From Candidatus Bathyarchaeia archaeon (lineage in GTDB: Archaea > Thermoproteota > Bathyarchaeia > Bathyarchaeales > Bathycorpusculaceae), in NCBI GenBank assembly GCA_030019335.1, contig JASEET010000003.1:152242-201034 (forward strand): a DNA stretch of 48,793 bases, written 5' to 3'. Shown in pieces: positions 34,224 to 42,672 of this stretch (positions are counted from its first letter, which is position 1; each line of letters starts with the position of its first letter). A program made the position numbers and the translations under genes. A model generated the notes under the pieces. That model ran no database searches, was not told where the DNA came from, and saw nothing but the letters and a program-made list of their open reading frames with translations.

Positions 34224-34352
34224 CCAGATGCAGCATCAATTCACTGTTCATGGAAAAATGTTAGTTCCTCCTTTTTGAGAATTGGAATTGTTGTCATCAT
34301 TGTAACCAATATGAAGTCTTCCGTCAAAAATATCACGAATAATTTGCGGCTT

Positions 34353-35276
34353 TTATTTTTCTAGTAACGGTATTTCTATCTTCATGAAGTCTTCCGCCAC
34401 TTTCGTGTTTTTGAAGTTTTTCTGTGCTTGTTCTAAGAGTATGCTTGCATCGTCATATCTTGCACTAATATGCATTAAAATTAGCTGTTTCGCTTTTGCT
34501 TTTTTTGCGTTTTTGGCTGCTTGGCTTGGTGTTGAGTGACCGTCTTCTTCTGCCTTTTCAGCCAATTCATCATCTAAAGTGGCATCGTGAATGAGCAAGT
34601 CTGCACCAGCTGCAAACTTCACAAAGCCTTTAAAGGGTCTTGTGTCGCCCGTGTAGACTATTTTTCTTCCGGGTCTGGGCGGTCCAACAACTTGTTCGGG
34701 CTTTATAACTCGTCCGTCTGGTAGCTTTACCCTATGCCCATGCTGGAGTTTTGACCACTGGGGTCCTTCTGAAACGCCTAAGGCTTTGGCTTTTTCTGGA
34801 TAGAATTTTCCGGGTCTTGGCTTTTCCACTAGGGCATATGCCAAGCTTGGGATTACATGGTTTGCCAAAACCACTTTTATCGCATACTCTTCTTCTTTGC
34901 AGACAACGCTAGCCTCTTCTATCTCGTGAATTTCGACTGGAAAGGTTAAGACAAACTGCACAGTTTCTCTAATGGCTTCTATGAAACGTTTTATTCCTGG
35001 CGGTCCATAAACCTCAAGTTTTCTTTCTCGGTCAAGCAGAGCCATTGTTTGCATTAGTCCGGGCAAGCCTAAAACATGATCACCGTGCATGTGCGTAATA
35101 AAAATTTTCATTTTTCTATGGAAACCAGCTTTAGCCTTTATCATCTGTCTCTGCACGCCTTCGCCGCAGTCAAACATTATTTGCTCGCCCTTACGCTGTA
35201 TGAGGATGGCTGGTAAGCTTCTTTTAGGCGTTGGAACGCTCCCAGCAGTTCCTAGGAAAATCACACGCAAACTCAT
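34353..35276 (-). CDS. rnz: Ribonuclease Z
   Basis: Removes the 3' trailer of tRNA precursors. The 307-residue protein begins MSLRVIFLGTAGSVPTPKRS; I prefer ATG 35276 to the longer frame at 35294 because RNase Z proteins start at this strand. Metal ligands: THMHGDHVLGL (about residues 60-70), AYALVEKPRPGKFYPEKAKA exosite region, YTGDTRP (about 207), HDATLDDE and HMSARYDD-like HISARYDD near the C-terminus. It contains all seven usual ligands. Transcribed alone. Confidence 0.95.
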   Translation of the reverse strand: MSLRVIFLGTAGSVPTPKRSLPAILIQRKGEQIMFDCGEGVQRQMIKAKAGFHRKMKIFITHMHGDHVLGLPGLMQTMALLDRERKLEVYGPPGIKRFIEAIRETVQFVLTFPVEIHEIEEASVVCKEEEYAIKVVLANHVIPSLAYALVEKPRPGKFYPEKAKALGVSEGPQWSKLQHGHRVKLPDGRVIKPEQVVGPPRPGRKIVYTGDTRPFKGFVKFAAGADLLIHDATLDDELAEKAEEDGHSTPSQAAKNAKKAKAKQLILMHISARYDDASILLEQAQKNFKNTKVAEDFMKIEIPLLEK

Positions 35277-35467
35277 ACGTTTACACCTTTTCAAATGCAG
35301 TTATTGCTCTCGTTAGACTTCTATGAGCAACAATGTTATAGAAATGATTTTGTATATACTTGTTTATTGGTTTAGTAGTTGATGATTTCATCAAAAGGAT
35401 AATTAAGGAGTTGTTGAAAACGAGTTTCTATATTTTACTGCATAAAAGTTTTGAATTGAAAGCTAAG

Positions 35468-35811
35468 TCAACGCTCAAAATCGTTTAAGATTTTATCAAA
35501 TGAAGGTTTAAATTGGGAATATCCTTTTTGACCGTATCCCAGACTGCTCTTAAATCAACCCCAAAGTACTCGTGGATTAATTTATCTTTCATTCCAGCCA
35601 TGTCTCTCTAAGGTATCTGGGGATAGCGGTTCCTCACTGATTCTGGTATCTTTTTCACTGCCTCTCCAATAATTTCTATGGTTCTTATAATGGCATAGGT
35701 AGTTTTTCTATCTTTTACAAAATCATCGTAATCCATGCTTTTTACAAAACTCATGGCGTCATCCATGGCCTCGATTATGTCTTCTATATAATCTAAAAAT
35801 TCCTCTTTCAT
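35468..35811 (-). pseudogene. HepT-like toxin (HEPN) with an in-frame amber codon and frameshift
   Basis: The gene overlaps its nucleotidyltransferase partner in ATGA. It reads YIEDIIEAMDDAMSFVKSMD, then AIIRTIEIIGEAVKKIPESV and RYPQIP, then TAG (35610-35608), then continues in frame as [19 protein letters not shown]. HepT proteins have Trp (TGG) just where the TAG is. A further one-base loss near the end (AATTTAAAC) would restore the tail [12 protein letters not shown] ending at 35468. The HEPN active site R-X4-H reads K-DKLI-H here, so its Arg is also lost. I call it a decayed toxin. Confidence 0.75.
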
Positions 35812-36108
35812 ATGTTTACAACTTCTTTCAAGATATGTTTGCCTATCCTCGGCTTTAAGGCGCTTTTCATAACTAAATCTACTTTAACTCCAATAGAGTC
35901 GCTTAAACAATTTTCAAGCCCAATAAACTTCAAAGGGCTCACTGGCTCCTCGAACTCCACCAAAATATCAAGGTCGCTCTTTTCCTTTTCTTCCCCCTTT
36001 ATGTAAGAGCCGAAAATCCCCATAGTTTTCACTTTGAATTTTTCTTCTAACGATGGCTTTAATTTTTCTAATTTTTTCTTTCTTTATTTCCTCAAGATCC
36101 CTCATCAT
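35808..36108 (-). pseudogene. MNT-type nucleotidyltransferase antitoxin, one-base frameshift near the N-terminus
   Basis: The catalytic core is intact: MGIFGSYIKGEEKEKSDLDI with the GSx10DxD motif, then VKVDLVMKSALKPRIGKHIL. Upstream, ATG 36108 with GAGG in front starts MMRDLEEIKKEK, but the frame then shifts: the expected KLEKLKPSLEEKFKVK is in the other frame. Removing one A from the A6 run (T6 at 36072-36077) joins them. MNT proteins add AMP to their HepT toxin. With the partner broken as well, the module is probably dead, unless translation starts at an internal codon. Confidence 0.7.
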
Positions 36109-36261
36109 GTTTATCCTCTTTACTTAAGTTTATTATGGGTTAACCTCTTTTAAAAACTAGTGCCTCCCTAAACTCAAGCCTCTTCCTCACCAGATCCTCT
36201 ATGACTTGAAGTGGTCGGGGAAAAAATGTTACACCGAAGAAGATCGTCAACTCATCCTTGG

Positions 36262-37299
36262 CTAATTCTTAACGAAAACGGCGATTTCACGGGTAAGGCT
36301 TCGATGGACATAAACGAAGTGGGACTCTAAATGCTTATAGCCTAAGGCTGTGCCTATACGGCCAATATTCAATGTTTTTGGTGCAGCCATACAAACTCGT
36401 CGTCCCTTATCAAGCATGCCGTGAACACTGATTAAGACTTCCTCAATTATTTGTTTGGTGGTTCGCTTTAAGGTGGTTGCAGACCTACCGTAAGGCGGGT
36501 CAGTCACAACACAGTCAACCTTTGTTATTGGTAGGTTTCGTGCATCTGCAACAATAATGCCTTCAGGTTTAATGTTGAAATAGGCTAGGTTTTGAGTGGT
36601 TCCTTTCACCATGCGACGTTGAATATCCAAGCCTAAAACGCGACAGCCAGTAAGTGCAGCCTCGATGAGCGTGCTTCCGGTTCCGCAGAACGGGTCAAAT
36701 AATAATTCTTCAGCCTTAGGCTTGGCTAGGTTCACCATGCACCTCGCAAGTTTCGCTTGCATTGCCGAAGGATGGAAAAAAGGCTTTTTCTTTGGACGTC
36801 TTTCAACAAAGGATTTCGGCGGAATCTCAGCGAGTTTGACTCCAAAAATGAACTTTTCATCGGTTAGGACTCCAGTGAAGGTTTTATCCGGGTTTTTCAG
36901 GTTCACTTTTGTTTTTGTTGTTTTGTTTAGTACGAGTTCGCCGAGTTCTTTTTCAAGAGCCATTCCATCAATTTTTGAAGCGTGATTCTTTACATGTTTC
37001 ACACGCACTGCGAAGCTTTCCTTCTCTCCTAAAACTTCGTTTAGGCTTGTGGAACGTGTAGCCTTCACTATTTTGCTTGTTTCTGCTTCGCAACTGAATA
37101 ATTCTAATCCGCAAAGTCTTGTGAATGCTGCTCTACGCTTTACAGTTTCTACACAGTTTAAATCTGCTTCAAGTCTTAATAGTTGGTCGAGCTTTTCTAA
37201 CGTTTTAAAAGTGTAGCCTTCTGCTTCAAGTATCGTCTTTAATTCTGAAACTGGCAGAGTTTCATGCTCGCCAGAAAGCAGGAAGAAAAGTTTAGCCAC
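36262..37299 (-). CDS. tRNA (guanine-N2) methyltransferase, THUMP domain (Trm-G10/Trm11-like)
   Basis: A 345-residue enzyme with an N-terminal THUMP tRNA-binding domain (about 1-160) and a Rossmann methyltransferase. Motif I is LLFDPFCGTGSTLIEAALTG (about 201-220) and motif IV is VVTDPPYGRSATT (about 263-275), the DPPY form that methylates exocyclic amino groups. The domain order matches the archaeal enzyme making m2G/m22G at tRNA position 10. It starts 12 bases after prs, in the HMG-CoA reductase operon. Confidence 0.9.
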   Translation of the reverse strand: MAKLFFLLSGEHETLPVSELKTILEAEGYTFKTLEKLDQLLRLEADLNCVETVKRRAAFTRLCGLELFSCEAETSKIVKATRSTSLNEVLGEKESFAVRVKHVKNHASKIDGMALEKELGELVLNKTTKTKVNLKNPDKTFTGVLTDEKFIFGVKLAEIPPKSFVERRPKKKPFFHPSAMQAKLARCMVNLAKPKAEELLFDPFCGTGSTLIEAALTGCRVLGLDIQRRMVKGTTQNLAYFNIKPEGIIVADARNLPITKVDCVVTDPPYGRSATTLKRTTKQIIEEVLISVHGMLDKGRRVCMAAPKTLNIGRIGTALGYKHLESHFVYVHRSLTREIAVFVKN

Positions 37300-37311
37300 T
37301 TTTATGCTCCT

Positions 37312-38190
37312 TTACCGGGTTAACACTTTGCTTATTAATGGAGCGATGGAAACCTTGCTTACTGGGCTTGGAACGCTGTCCGTGCCGATTATCTCTTCAG
37401 CTCCATTTTCCAGAATTCTCTTTTGGGCGTCGCCCATAAGCAGCGGATGCACACAAGCTACATAAACCTTTTTTGCGCCATGCGCCTTCACAAGTTTTAA
37501 AGCCTTCGCCATGGTTCCACCACTGCTTATGATATCGTCAAATATTATCACATCCCGATTTTTAATCGGCAACTCCTTCTCTTCAAGTGTGACGCTTCCT
37601 GTTATTACATCTCTTTTTGTTGAAATGTAATCAAATCCACCCTTTAAAACGCTGTCAGCTTCTGTCGCCATGCTCAAAGCCTTTTTGCCGAGAGACAGCG
37701 AAACAGGATTGTCCCCTAAGCCTTTCGCTTTAAAATACTCTGCCAAAAGAGGAATAGCAGACAAATCTTCAACAAGAATTTTAAAAGTCTTCAATACCTT
37801 CGGATTGTGAGCGTTCACAGTTATTATCCTATTTACGCCACAGTCTTTAAGCAGTTTCACAATGGTTTTTATGCTGAAAACCTCACCTGGTAGAAATCGT
37901 TTGTCTTGACGACTATAGGCAAAGTATGGCACCACTGCTATTATGCTCTTTGCTTTCATGTCTAGAGCGTTGTCAGCCATGAGTAAAAGCTGGATAAGCC
38001 TTTGATCTTGGGGTGGACTTGTAGTTTGCACTATTACAACGTTTTCGTCTTGCAGAGTCTCTGCATCAAATCGGATGTATGATTCTCCGTCTGGAAAAGT
38101 TTTGAAAAATACTGGCACTGTTTCTGTATTTAAAAGCTTAGCTATCCTTTTACCTAACTCTTTTGATGCTGGTCCAGGTATTATCTTCAT
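37312..38190 (-). CDS. prs: Ribose-phosphate pyrophosphokinase (PRPP synthetase)
   Basis: Makes PRPP from ribose 5-phosphate and ATP, feeding nucleotide and His synthesis, including PyrE encoded at 11030. The 292 residues contain FPDGESYIRF, VQTTSPPQDQRLIQLLLM, the catalytic flexible-loop region YSRQDKRFLPGEVFSIK, NAHNPK and the PRPP-binding loop VIIFDDIISSGGTMAKAL (about 208-226). Archaeal length. Cotranscribed with the downstream tRNA methyltransferase gene and the upstream HMG-CoA reductase gene (29-base gap). Confidence 0.95.
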   Translation of the reverse strand: MKIIPGPASKELGKRIAKLLNTETVPVFFKTFPDGESYIRFDAETLQDENVVIVQTTSPPQDQRLIQLLLMADNALDMKAKSIIAVVPYFAYSRQDKRFLPGEVFSIKTIVKLLKDCGVNRIITVNAHNPKVLKTFKILVEDLSAIPLLAEYFKAKGLGDNPVSLSLGKKALSMATEADSVLKGGFDYISTKRDVITGSVTLEEKELPIKNRDVIIFDDIISSGGTMAKALKLVKAHGAKKVYVACVHPLLMGDAQKRILENGAEEIIGTDSVPSPVSKVSIAPLISKVLTR

Positions 38191-38219
38191 TTTCTCGCCG
38201 CTTTTAAAATGCGGTCGCC

Positions 38220-39503
38220 CTACCTTTTAGATTTTTCAATCGCTCTATACTGTTCTATTAGTTCTTTTGCCCTGTCCATGCGGATTTTGCGTTCCTCAAC
38301 CATTTTTTCAGCCACTACATCTATTAGTTCGCCTGTTGCGCCTGCTGCTATTGCTATGTTTCTTGCATGTAGCGACATGTGTCCGCGTTGTATTCCTTCA
38401 TGAGCCAAGGCTCTTAGAGCACCTAGGTTTTGGGCTAAGCCTACAGCTGCTAGAACTTCGGCAAATTCGTTGGCAGTTTTTACACCTAAGATTTTTAGTG
38501 CTATCTTCGCTATTGGATGTGTGCGGACGGCTCCGCCTATTAGGCCTACAGCCATTGGCAACTCAATTGAACCTACTAGGTCGCCGTTTTCGTTTTTCTC
38601 CCATGTTGAAAGCGTCGTGTAATGTCCGTTTCTGGTTGCGTATGCGTGGGCTCCAGCTTCTATTGCTCGGTGGTCGTTGCATGTTGCGATTATGACGGCT
38701 ATTATACCGTTTAGGATTCCCTTGTTGTGGGTAGCTGCCCGATATGGGTCTGCCGCTGCAAAAGCGCAAGCGTTTACTATGCCGTCTACTACTTCTTCTC
38801 CGCCAACAGTTTCTTTAGGCACTGTGCACCATGCCCTTGCTAGACGTTTTGTAGCTAAGTTAGAGATTATCCGCAGGTAGACGCGTCCGTCTGTTAGGCG
38901 TTCTATCATTGGAGCCACAGCCTCAGCCATAGTGTTTACAGCGTTGGCACCCATGGCATCACGGCAGTCCACGTGCAATTCTGTGATAAGCATTTGTCCT
39001 TGCGTTGTGTTGATTACTTTTGCGTCTAGGTCTTTTGCTCCGCCGCCGACAGAAACGAGCACAGGGTCCTGCTCATTTGCTTTCTTCAGAATTTCCTCTT
39101 TTGCTCGTATGACACGCATCCTCGCTGCATAGGGGTCTTTTACGCCTACGACTTGTATTTGTCCAATCATTATTGGCGGTGTGCTGCTTGTGTAGAAGCC
39201 TCCGCCTTCCCGTGCCATTTTCGCAGCGTAGCTTGCTGCTGCCACAACTGATGTTTCCTCAATAGCCATGGGAATTAGATAGTCACGTTTGTTTATGAGG
39301 AAGTTTACAGCTATGCCTAAAGGCATTGGTATGGCTCCGATGATGTTTTCTATCATGCGGTCGGCTAGGTCTAATGGTAAGGAGCCAGTATTCTGTAGTA
39401 AAGCGTATTCTTCATTGGTTAACTCGGCAAATTCTTTGACAAATTTTAGGCGTTCTTTTGGAGTGAGTTTATATAAGCCTGAAACCGAGGATGATTTAGT
39501 CAT
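38220..39503 (-). CDS. Hydroxymethylglutaryl-CoA reductase, class II type
   Basis: Reduces HMG-CoA to mevalonate, the committed step towards archaeal isoprenoid lipids. Of 427 residues: ENIIGAIPMPLGIAVNFLIN (substrate loop), EETSVVAAAS (catalytic Glu), DCRDAMGANAVNTMAE (dinucleotide-binding), ATHNKGILNGI (catalytic Lys) and a C-terminal RGHMSLHARNIA (catalytic His). ATHNKG and the overall length are features of class II enzymes, found mostly in bacteria and a minority of archaea; most archaea have class I. It heads an operon with prs and the tRNA methyltransferase gene. Confidence 0.92.
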   Translation of the reverse strand: MTKSSSVSGLYKLTPKERLKFVKEFAELTNEEYALLQNTGSLPLDLADRMIENIIGAIPMPLGIAVNFLINKRDYLIPMAIEETSVVAAASYAAKMAREGGGFYTSSTPPIMIGQIQVVGVKDPYAARMRVIRAKEEILKKANEQDPVLVSVGGGAKDLDAKVINTTQGQMLITELHVDCRDAMGANAVNTMAEAVAPMIERLTDGRVYLRIISNLATKRLARAWCTVPKETVGGEEVVDGIVNACAFAAADPYRAATHNKGILNGIIAVIIATCNDHRAIEAGAHAYATRNGHYTTLSTWEKNENGDLVGSIELPMAVGLIGGAVRTHPIAKIALKILGVKTANEFAEVLAAVGLAQNLGALRALAHEGIQRGHMSLHARNIAIAAGATGELIDVVAEKMVEERKIRMDRAKELIEQYRAIEKSKR

Positions 39504-39695
39504 GTGTTTTCACCATACATCTATTCTATTGTGCTTCCATTTATTATTAATGAAAGGTTTTCCAACTCCACTCTCATAAATGTTAACTTTTCGGTCATGT
39601 TTGGGCTTCCGTATTGCTCCAATTCCGTTTGTAAAACGTGAATATTGTTGACGCTTGTGGGTTTGTGGAGAATGTGGTATGAGTGGGGGAGGTTT

Positions 39696-40274
39696 TTATG
39701 TCCAGACATATCTTATGGTATAGTTAACTCCTTTTCTCTCTAGGCGTTCTGTCAAAATTTTTAGGTTTTCAACAGGGATCATTGCTACGCCTTTCCCAAC
39801 CTTGTATCCGCCCAACTTTTGTATGAGTCCATTGTATCTGTATCTGCCTTTGCCTCGTCCTTCGAGTTTATGGGTGAAGAGTACTCTTTCTTTTGGGTTA
39901 AGTTTTGCAGTGGTATAGGTTACGAGAGCGTAGGGTTTGTATGTTTGGGTTAGCAGTTTCTTTACCTCTTTGTTTGCATAGTATATTTTCCCATCTCGTA
40001 ATACTGATTCTCGAAGTGGTGATTTTTTAAACTCGTTGAGGGTTAGGGCTATAACTTGGAAGAATTGGTGGCTTTTGGCTGTTGTTTCGTACATCTTTTT
40101 GGAACCTTTGCTAAGCTTGTTTTTATCTTTGAAAATGACCAGTAGGTCAATGTCGCTTCCTTCATCATAGTCGCCTCTTGAGTAGCTGCCAAAAAGTACC
40201 ACGCCTAAGGTTCCATCTATTTCCTTTATTTTGGTGGCAATGTGTTCTATTTCCTCATAGACCGCTGATTTCAA
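39696..40274 (-). CDS. MNT-type nucleotidyltransferase with C-terminal extension
   Basis: A 192-residue protein. The minimal nucleotidyltransferase domain is at the N-terminus: GVVLFGSYSRGDYDEGSDID with GS and DxD (about residues 24-44). The C-terminal half (ALVTYTTAKLNPKERVLFTH, then basic GRGKGRYRYNG) is an extension seen in some archaeal members and might bind nucleic acid. It overlaps the upstream HEPN gene by 20 bases, so the two form an intact HEPN/MNT module, in contrast to the broken pair at 35468-36108. Confidence 0.78.
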   Translation of the reverse strand: MKSAVYEEIEHIATKIKEIDGTLGVVLFGSYSRGDYDEGSDIDLLVIFKDKNKLSKGSKKMYETTAKSHQFFQVIALTLNEFKKSPLRESVLRDGKIYYANKEVKKLLTQTYKPYALVTYTTAKLNPKERVLFTHKLEGRGKGRYRYNGLIQKLGGYKVGKGVAMIPVENLKILTERLERKGVNYTIRYVWT

Positions 40275-40629
40275 TCTTTTCCCTTCTACTTAATTCGCTT
40301 AAGCATCTCTTGAGGATGCCCAACGCCTTTTCAGCTCTTTCGCCGTTTAATCCTCCATATCCTAAGGCGCCATAAATGCCCCAAAGCTGTTCCCACATGT
40401 CCAATAGGTCTGGGTGATGTGTTTTGAGCCAATTTCGTCGGTTTTTATGGGCGGTTCTTGGGTGTTCATGAAAGTGTAGGCCTTCTTTAACTGAGCATGC
40501 TTCTATCATTTGCTCCAAGGCTCTTAGGACAAGAAGCCCTACATTTGAGAATCTTTGGTTTTTTAGCTCTTCCTGCGCGCCTTTTAAGTTTTCTTCGGCT
40601 ATACTTGCGTGATGTTTAACGTCGCTCAT
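40255..40629 (-). CDS. HEPN-domain protein, partner of the MNT gene
   Basis: A 124-residue all-helical protein: HHASIAEENLKGAQEELKNQ, FSNVGLLVLRALEQMIEACS and LLDMWEQLWGIYGALGYGGL, ending ALGILKRCLSELSRREKIEI. The helix pattern and the pairing with an MNT gene indicate HEPN. A classic R-X4-6-H motif is not obvious (RNWLKTH is a candidate), so RNase activity is uncertain. Its upstream AT-rich region (40640-40660) contains a TATA-like ATTTATAAA. Confidence 0.7.
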   Translation of the reverse strand: MSDVKHHASIAEENLKGAQEELKNQRFSNVGLLVLRALEQMIEACSVKEGLHFHEHPRTAHKNRRNWLKTHHPDLLDMWEQLWGIYGALGYGGLNGERAEKALGILKRCLSELSRREKIEISGL

Positions 40630-40716
40630 ATTTGTTAATAATTAACAATTATTTATAAAAACGTTGCTATAGAGGAACACTGACTGGGAGAATCTGAAAG
40701 GTGCTTTTTAATAAGT

Positions 40717-41157
40717 TTAGCTAAATTCATAGTTAGTTAATGTTTCTTTGATTGCGTCGATATTTAGAAAATGTGGGGTTATTAGAATATCGCCTCTTGT
40801 CATCGGATTTTTTAGTTGGGATTGTTCAATTCTTTCTGAGTTGTTTGTTGCTATTATTATTTTTTGTCCGAGAGCGTGTTTTATTCCTGTTTGGATTAAC
40901 GTGTTTATGTCGAGTTTTGATGTGTACCTGATTATTCTTGTTCTTACGTGGGGATGGTTGATCTTGTTTAGTTTCGTTGCCAACCATAGGAGATAGGCTC
41001 TTTTTTCTTCAGAATCATCTGTTACGATGAGTATTTCGCAGGTGCCTGGATATTGTTCTGAGAATTTGAAGCAGCTGTTTATTTGTTCGATTACTAGGAT
41101 TTGTTTGTTTTGAACTGGTAAAATGAATGTTATTGTGGGTTGCAGTTGATGTGCCAT
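40717..41157 (-). CDS. Short GT-A-like (glycosyltransferase family 2-like) protein
   Basis: A protein of about 146 residues whose first half resembles the nucleotide-binding half of family 2 glycosyltransferases: QPTITFILPVQNKQILVIEQ, then CEILIVTDDSEEKRA. The DxD motif and the acceptor domain are missing; the rest (KIIIATNNSERIEQ, then DILITPHFLNIDAI) is too short. It is either a degenerate paralogue of the polyprenol-phosphate transferase at 47321 or a truncated gene. I start it at ATG 41157. Confidence 0.5.
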   Translation of the reverse strand: MAHQLQPTITFILPVQNKQILVIEQINSCFKFSEQYPGTCEILIVTDDSEEKRAYLLWLATKLNKINHPHVRTRIIRYTSKLDINTLIQTGIKHALGQKIIIATNNSERIEQSQLKNPMTRGDILITPHFLNIDAIKETLTNYEFS

Positions 41158-41594
41158 GTGTATCATATTGTTTTTGGGTTTCGTTGTGTAAAAAGGGTAT
41201 TTCTTATGGGATATATATCGTATCGTGATATTTCATAGTTTTTTATGCAAGCAACATAATCAACGGTGAGCGTGTAAATTACATTATTTAAAGGTGATTA
41301 AGATTTGTTGAAGTGTATTTTGTGTTTTCATCATATTTTTCATTCTATATTTGTAATCCATTACGTTTATTTGTCACAATAGTTTAGTTTCAATAAAGAA
41401 TCGAGGTTGTCGAAATGGTGGATACGGCTTCTAGCGAAGCTTTGAATTCGATAGTAAATCTATTGGGAAAGCGCTTGCAGCATGTCCTAACTTCCGAGAG
41501 GTCAAAGTGGCTGGAGGAACTTTAGAGCTAACGGGAAAACACCATTTAGATAATCGACTTTGACTTTGTTAGGCTTATTGTATAACTGCATAAG
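41158..41594. other. AT-rich intergenic region with one 36-codon open frame
   Basis: About 440 bases at the left border of the toxin-antitoxin zone. One short frame at 41415-41525 reads MVDTASSEALNSIVNLLGKR and ends SKWLEEL, with GAGG eight bases before its ATG. It looks coding but I cannot place it in a family; it may be the N-terminus of a lost gene. Confidence 0.35.
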
Positions 41595-41595
41595 A

Positions 41596-41603
41596 TTTAT
41601 ATG
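41596..41603 (+). promoter_or_regulatory. TATA box of the ribbon-helix-helix gene
   Basis: TTTATATG at 41596-41603, with ATG 41635 32 bases further on, so the transcript is almost leaderless. This supports the 41635 start over a longer frame from 41605 that would begin at the box. Confidence 0.5.
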
Positions 41604-41634
41604 ATTGTATGCAGATATACGGTTTGGTGCTCGT

Positions 41635-41976
41635 ATGGTAGCTGAGGCTAAAGTTGTTAAGAGGGCTACAATTCCAGTTTCTCTTCCAATAAGTGTTGTA
41701 AAAAAGCTTGAGGAATTAAGGGGTAGGCTTGGGTATAGATCTAGAAATGATGTTATTAGGGAAGCTGTTAGAAGGTTTATCGAGGAGATGGAAGAGGCGA
41801 AGGTTCTTTATGTGAGAGATGTAACGGTTGAACAAGCTAAGAGGGAGATAGTCGAATACCTGAAACGTCATGGCTCTGCCTACGTAAGTGAAATGGCTGA
41901 AAGCTTGGGCGTTAACATCGAGTTAGCTTTTAAGGCTGTTGAGGAGCTTGAGAAGGAGGGGATTGTTGGGGAATGA
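41635..41976 (+). CDS. Ribbon-helix-helix regulator with C-terminal winged helix
   Basis: A 113-residue protein. Residues about 5-55 form a CopG/NikR-like ribbon-helix-helix domain: RATIPVSLPISVVKKLEELR, then YRSRNDVIREAVRRFIEEM. Residues 65-113 form a small winged helix: AKREIVEYLKRHGSAYVSEM, then ELAFKAVEELEKEGIVGE. The stop overlaps the next start in ATGA. The arrangement is like an antitoxin/regulator followed by its partner. Confidence 0.78.
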   Translation: MVAEAKVVKRATIPVSLPISVVKKLEELRGRLGYRSRNDVIREAVRRFIEEMEEAKVLYVRDVTVEQAKREIVEYLKRHGSAYVSEMAESLGVNIELAFKAVEELEKEGIVGE

Positions 41977-42152
41977 TTCTTAGGGGCGTAGGTGACGCTG
42001 TTGAGGGTGAAAAGCTTGTTGCCGTAGGGAGAAAAATATCTAAGCCCATAATCATACCTGCGACGGCTCGATATAGAGCGCAACAAGTTTACATATACGG
42101 GAACCCGGCCAAGTGCTACGTGGACAAACCCGTAAGAATTCTAAGGAAGTAA
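41973..42152 (+). CDS. 59-residue basic protein overlapping the ribbon-helix-helix gene
   Basis: Reads MILRGVGDAVEGEKLVAVGR, then KISKPIIIPATARYRAQQVY and ends with KPVRILRK. It starts in the ATGA overlap with the regulator gene, so it is surely translated with it. The QVYIYGNPAKCYVDKPVRIL part recalls small AbrB-like/DUF2080 proteins (GNSAKVYVPK-type motif), but I cannot assign it firmly. It may be the toxin or second regulator of a two-gene module. Confidence 0.6.
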   Translation: MILRGVGDAVEGEKLVAVGRKISKPIIIPATARYRAQQVYIYGNPAKCYVDKPVRILRK

Positions 42153-42336
42153 ACGAAACCTTTTTTGCAGTGAACTACCCCCAGCTAACGCAATGAGACT
42201 TCCCGTCGACAAGTTAAGAATTGATAGTTTGTTGATTTTCAGTAGGCACTATTAATTGGCTTGTGGAAACTAGACGCCTTCTCAGAAGCATCGCTAAGAC
42301 CTGGGCATGGGGGAAAGTGAAGTTTTCAAATGCTTT

Positions 42337-42477
42337 TTATTCTTTGTATAAGTATAGTTTTAGGGTTCGTTCATGAGTAGATGGATTTAGCTTTTGATAT
42401 GGCTGCTGGGTAGCTTTATTAGCATATTTTATGAGTTCTTCGAGTAAGTTTTTAAATAGCTCTTCCTCAGAGGGCAT
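42337..42477 (-). CDS. 46-residue helical protein, unknown
   Basis: Open frame from ATG 42477 reading MPSEEELFKNLLEELIKYAN and ending TLKLYLYKE. It diverges from the toxin gene at 42493 with only 15 bases between the starts. The amino acid pattern is amphipathic-helical. It may be a fragment or a small antitoxin-like protein. The rest of 42153-42336 shows nothing I can support. Confidence 0.35.
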   Translation of the reverse strand: MPSEEELFKNLLEELIKYANKATQQPYQKLNPSTHERTLKLYLYKE

Positions 42478-42492
42478 TCAAGATGAAGATGT

Positions 42493-42672
42493 ATGTCTAT
42501 CATCCTTGAGGAAACAGCTTATGACGGTAGAAAGGTGAGGTTAAGTGAGGTGCAGTGGCGTCACATACTTTTCTTTCATCCTGAGGTTGAAGGTGAGCAA
42601 GGGAAAATAATAACGAGTTACTTTACAGAAAGGGTGAGGAAAGGGGTGGTTCTTTGGAGAAGAATCAAATAG
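42493..42672 (+). pseudogene. PBECR-like toxin gene with an internal deletion
   Basis: The 59-codon frame joins two parts of a known archaeal toxin type found before DUF2283 antitoxins. The N-terminal part is KVRLSEVQWRHILFFHPEVE, where relatives have (L)SEEQWEHIxxRHPE. The C-terminal part is ITSYFTERVRKGVVLWRR. The middle third, present in the second copy at 47053-47160 (KYLAVVVKVLDGEGF), is missing after EGEQGK. ATG 42493; the stop lies inside the next gene. I infer an in-frame internal deletion and loss of activity. Confidence 0.6.

Noticed and set aside
39521-39709. 62-codon open frame between HMG-CoA reductase and the MNT gene.
   Set aside because: Overlaps the MNT end, His/Asn-rich, no domain pattern; probably chance.
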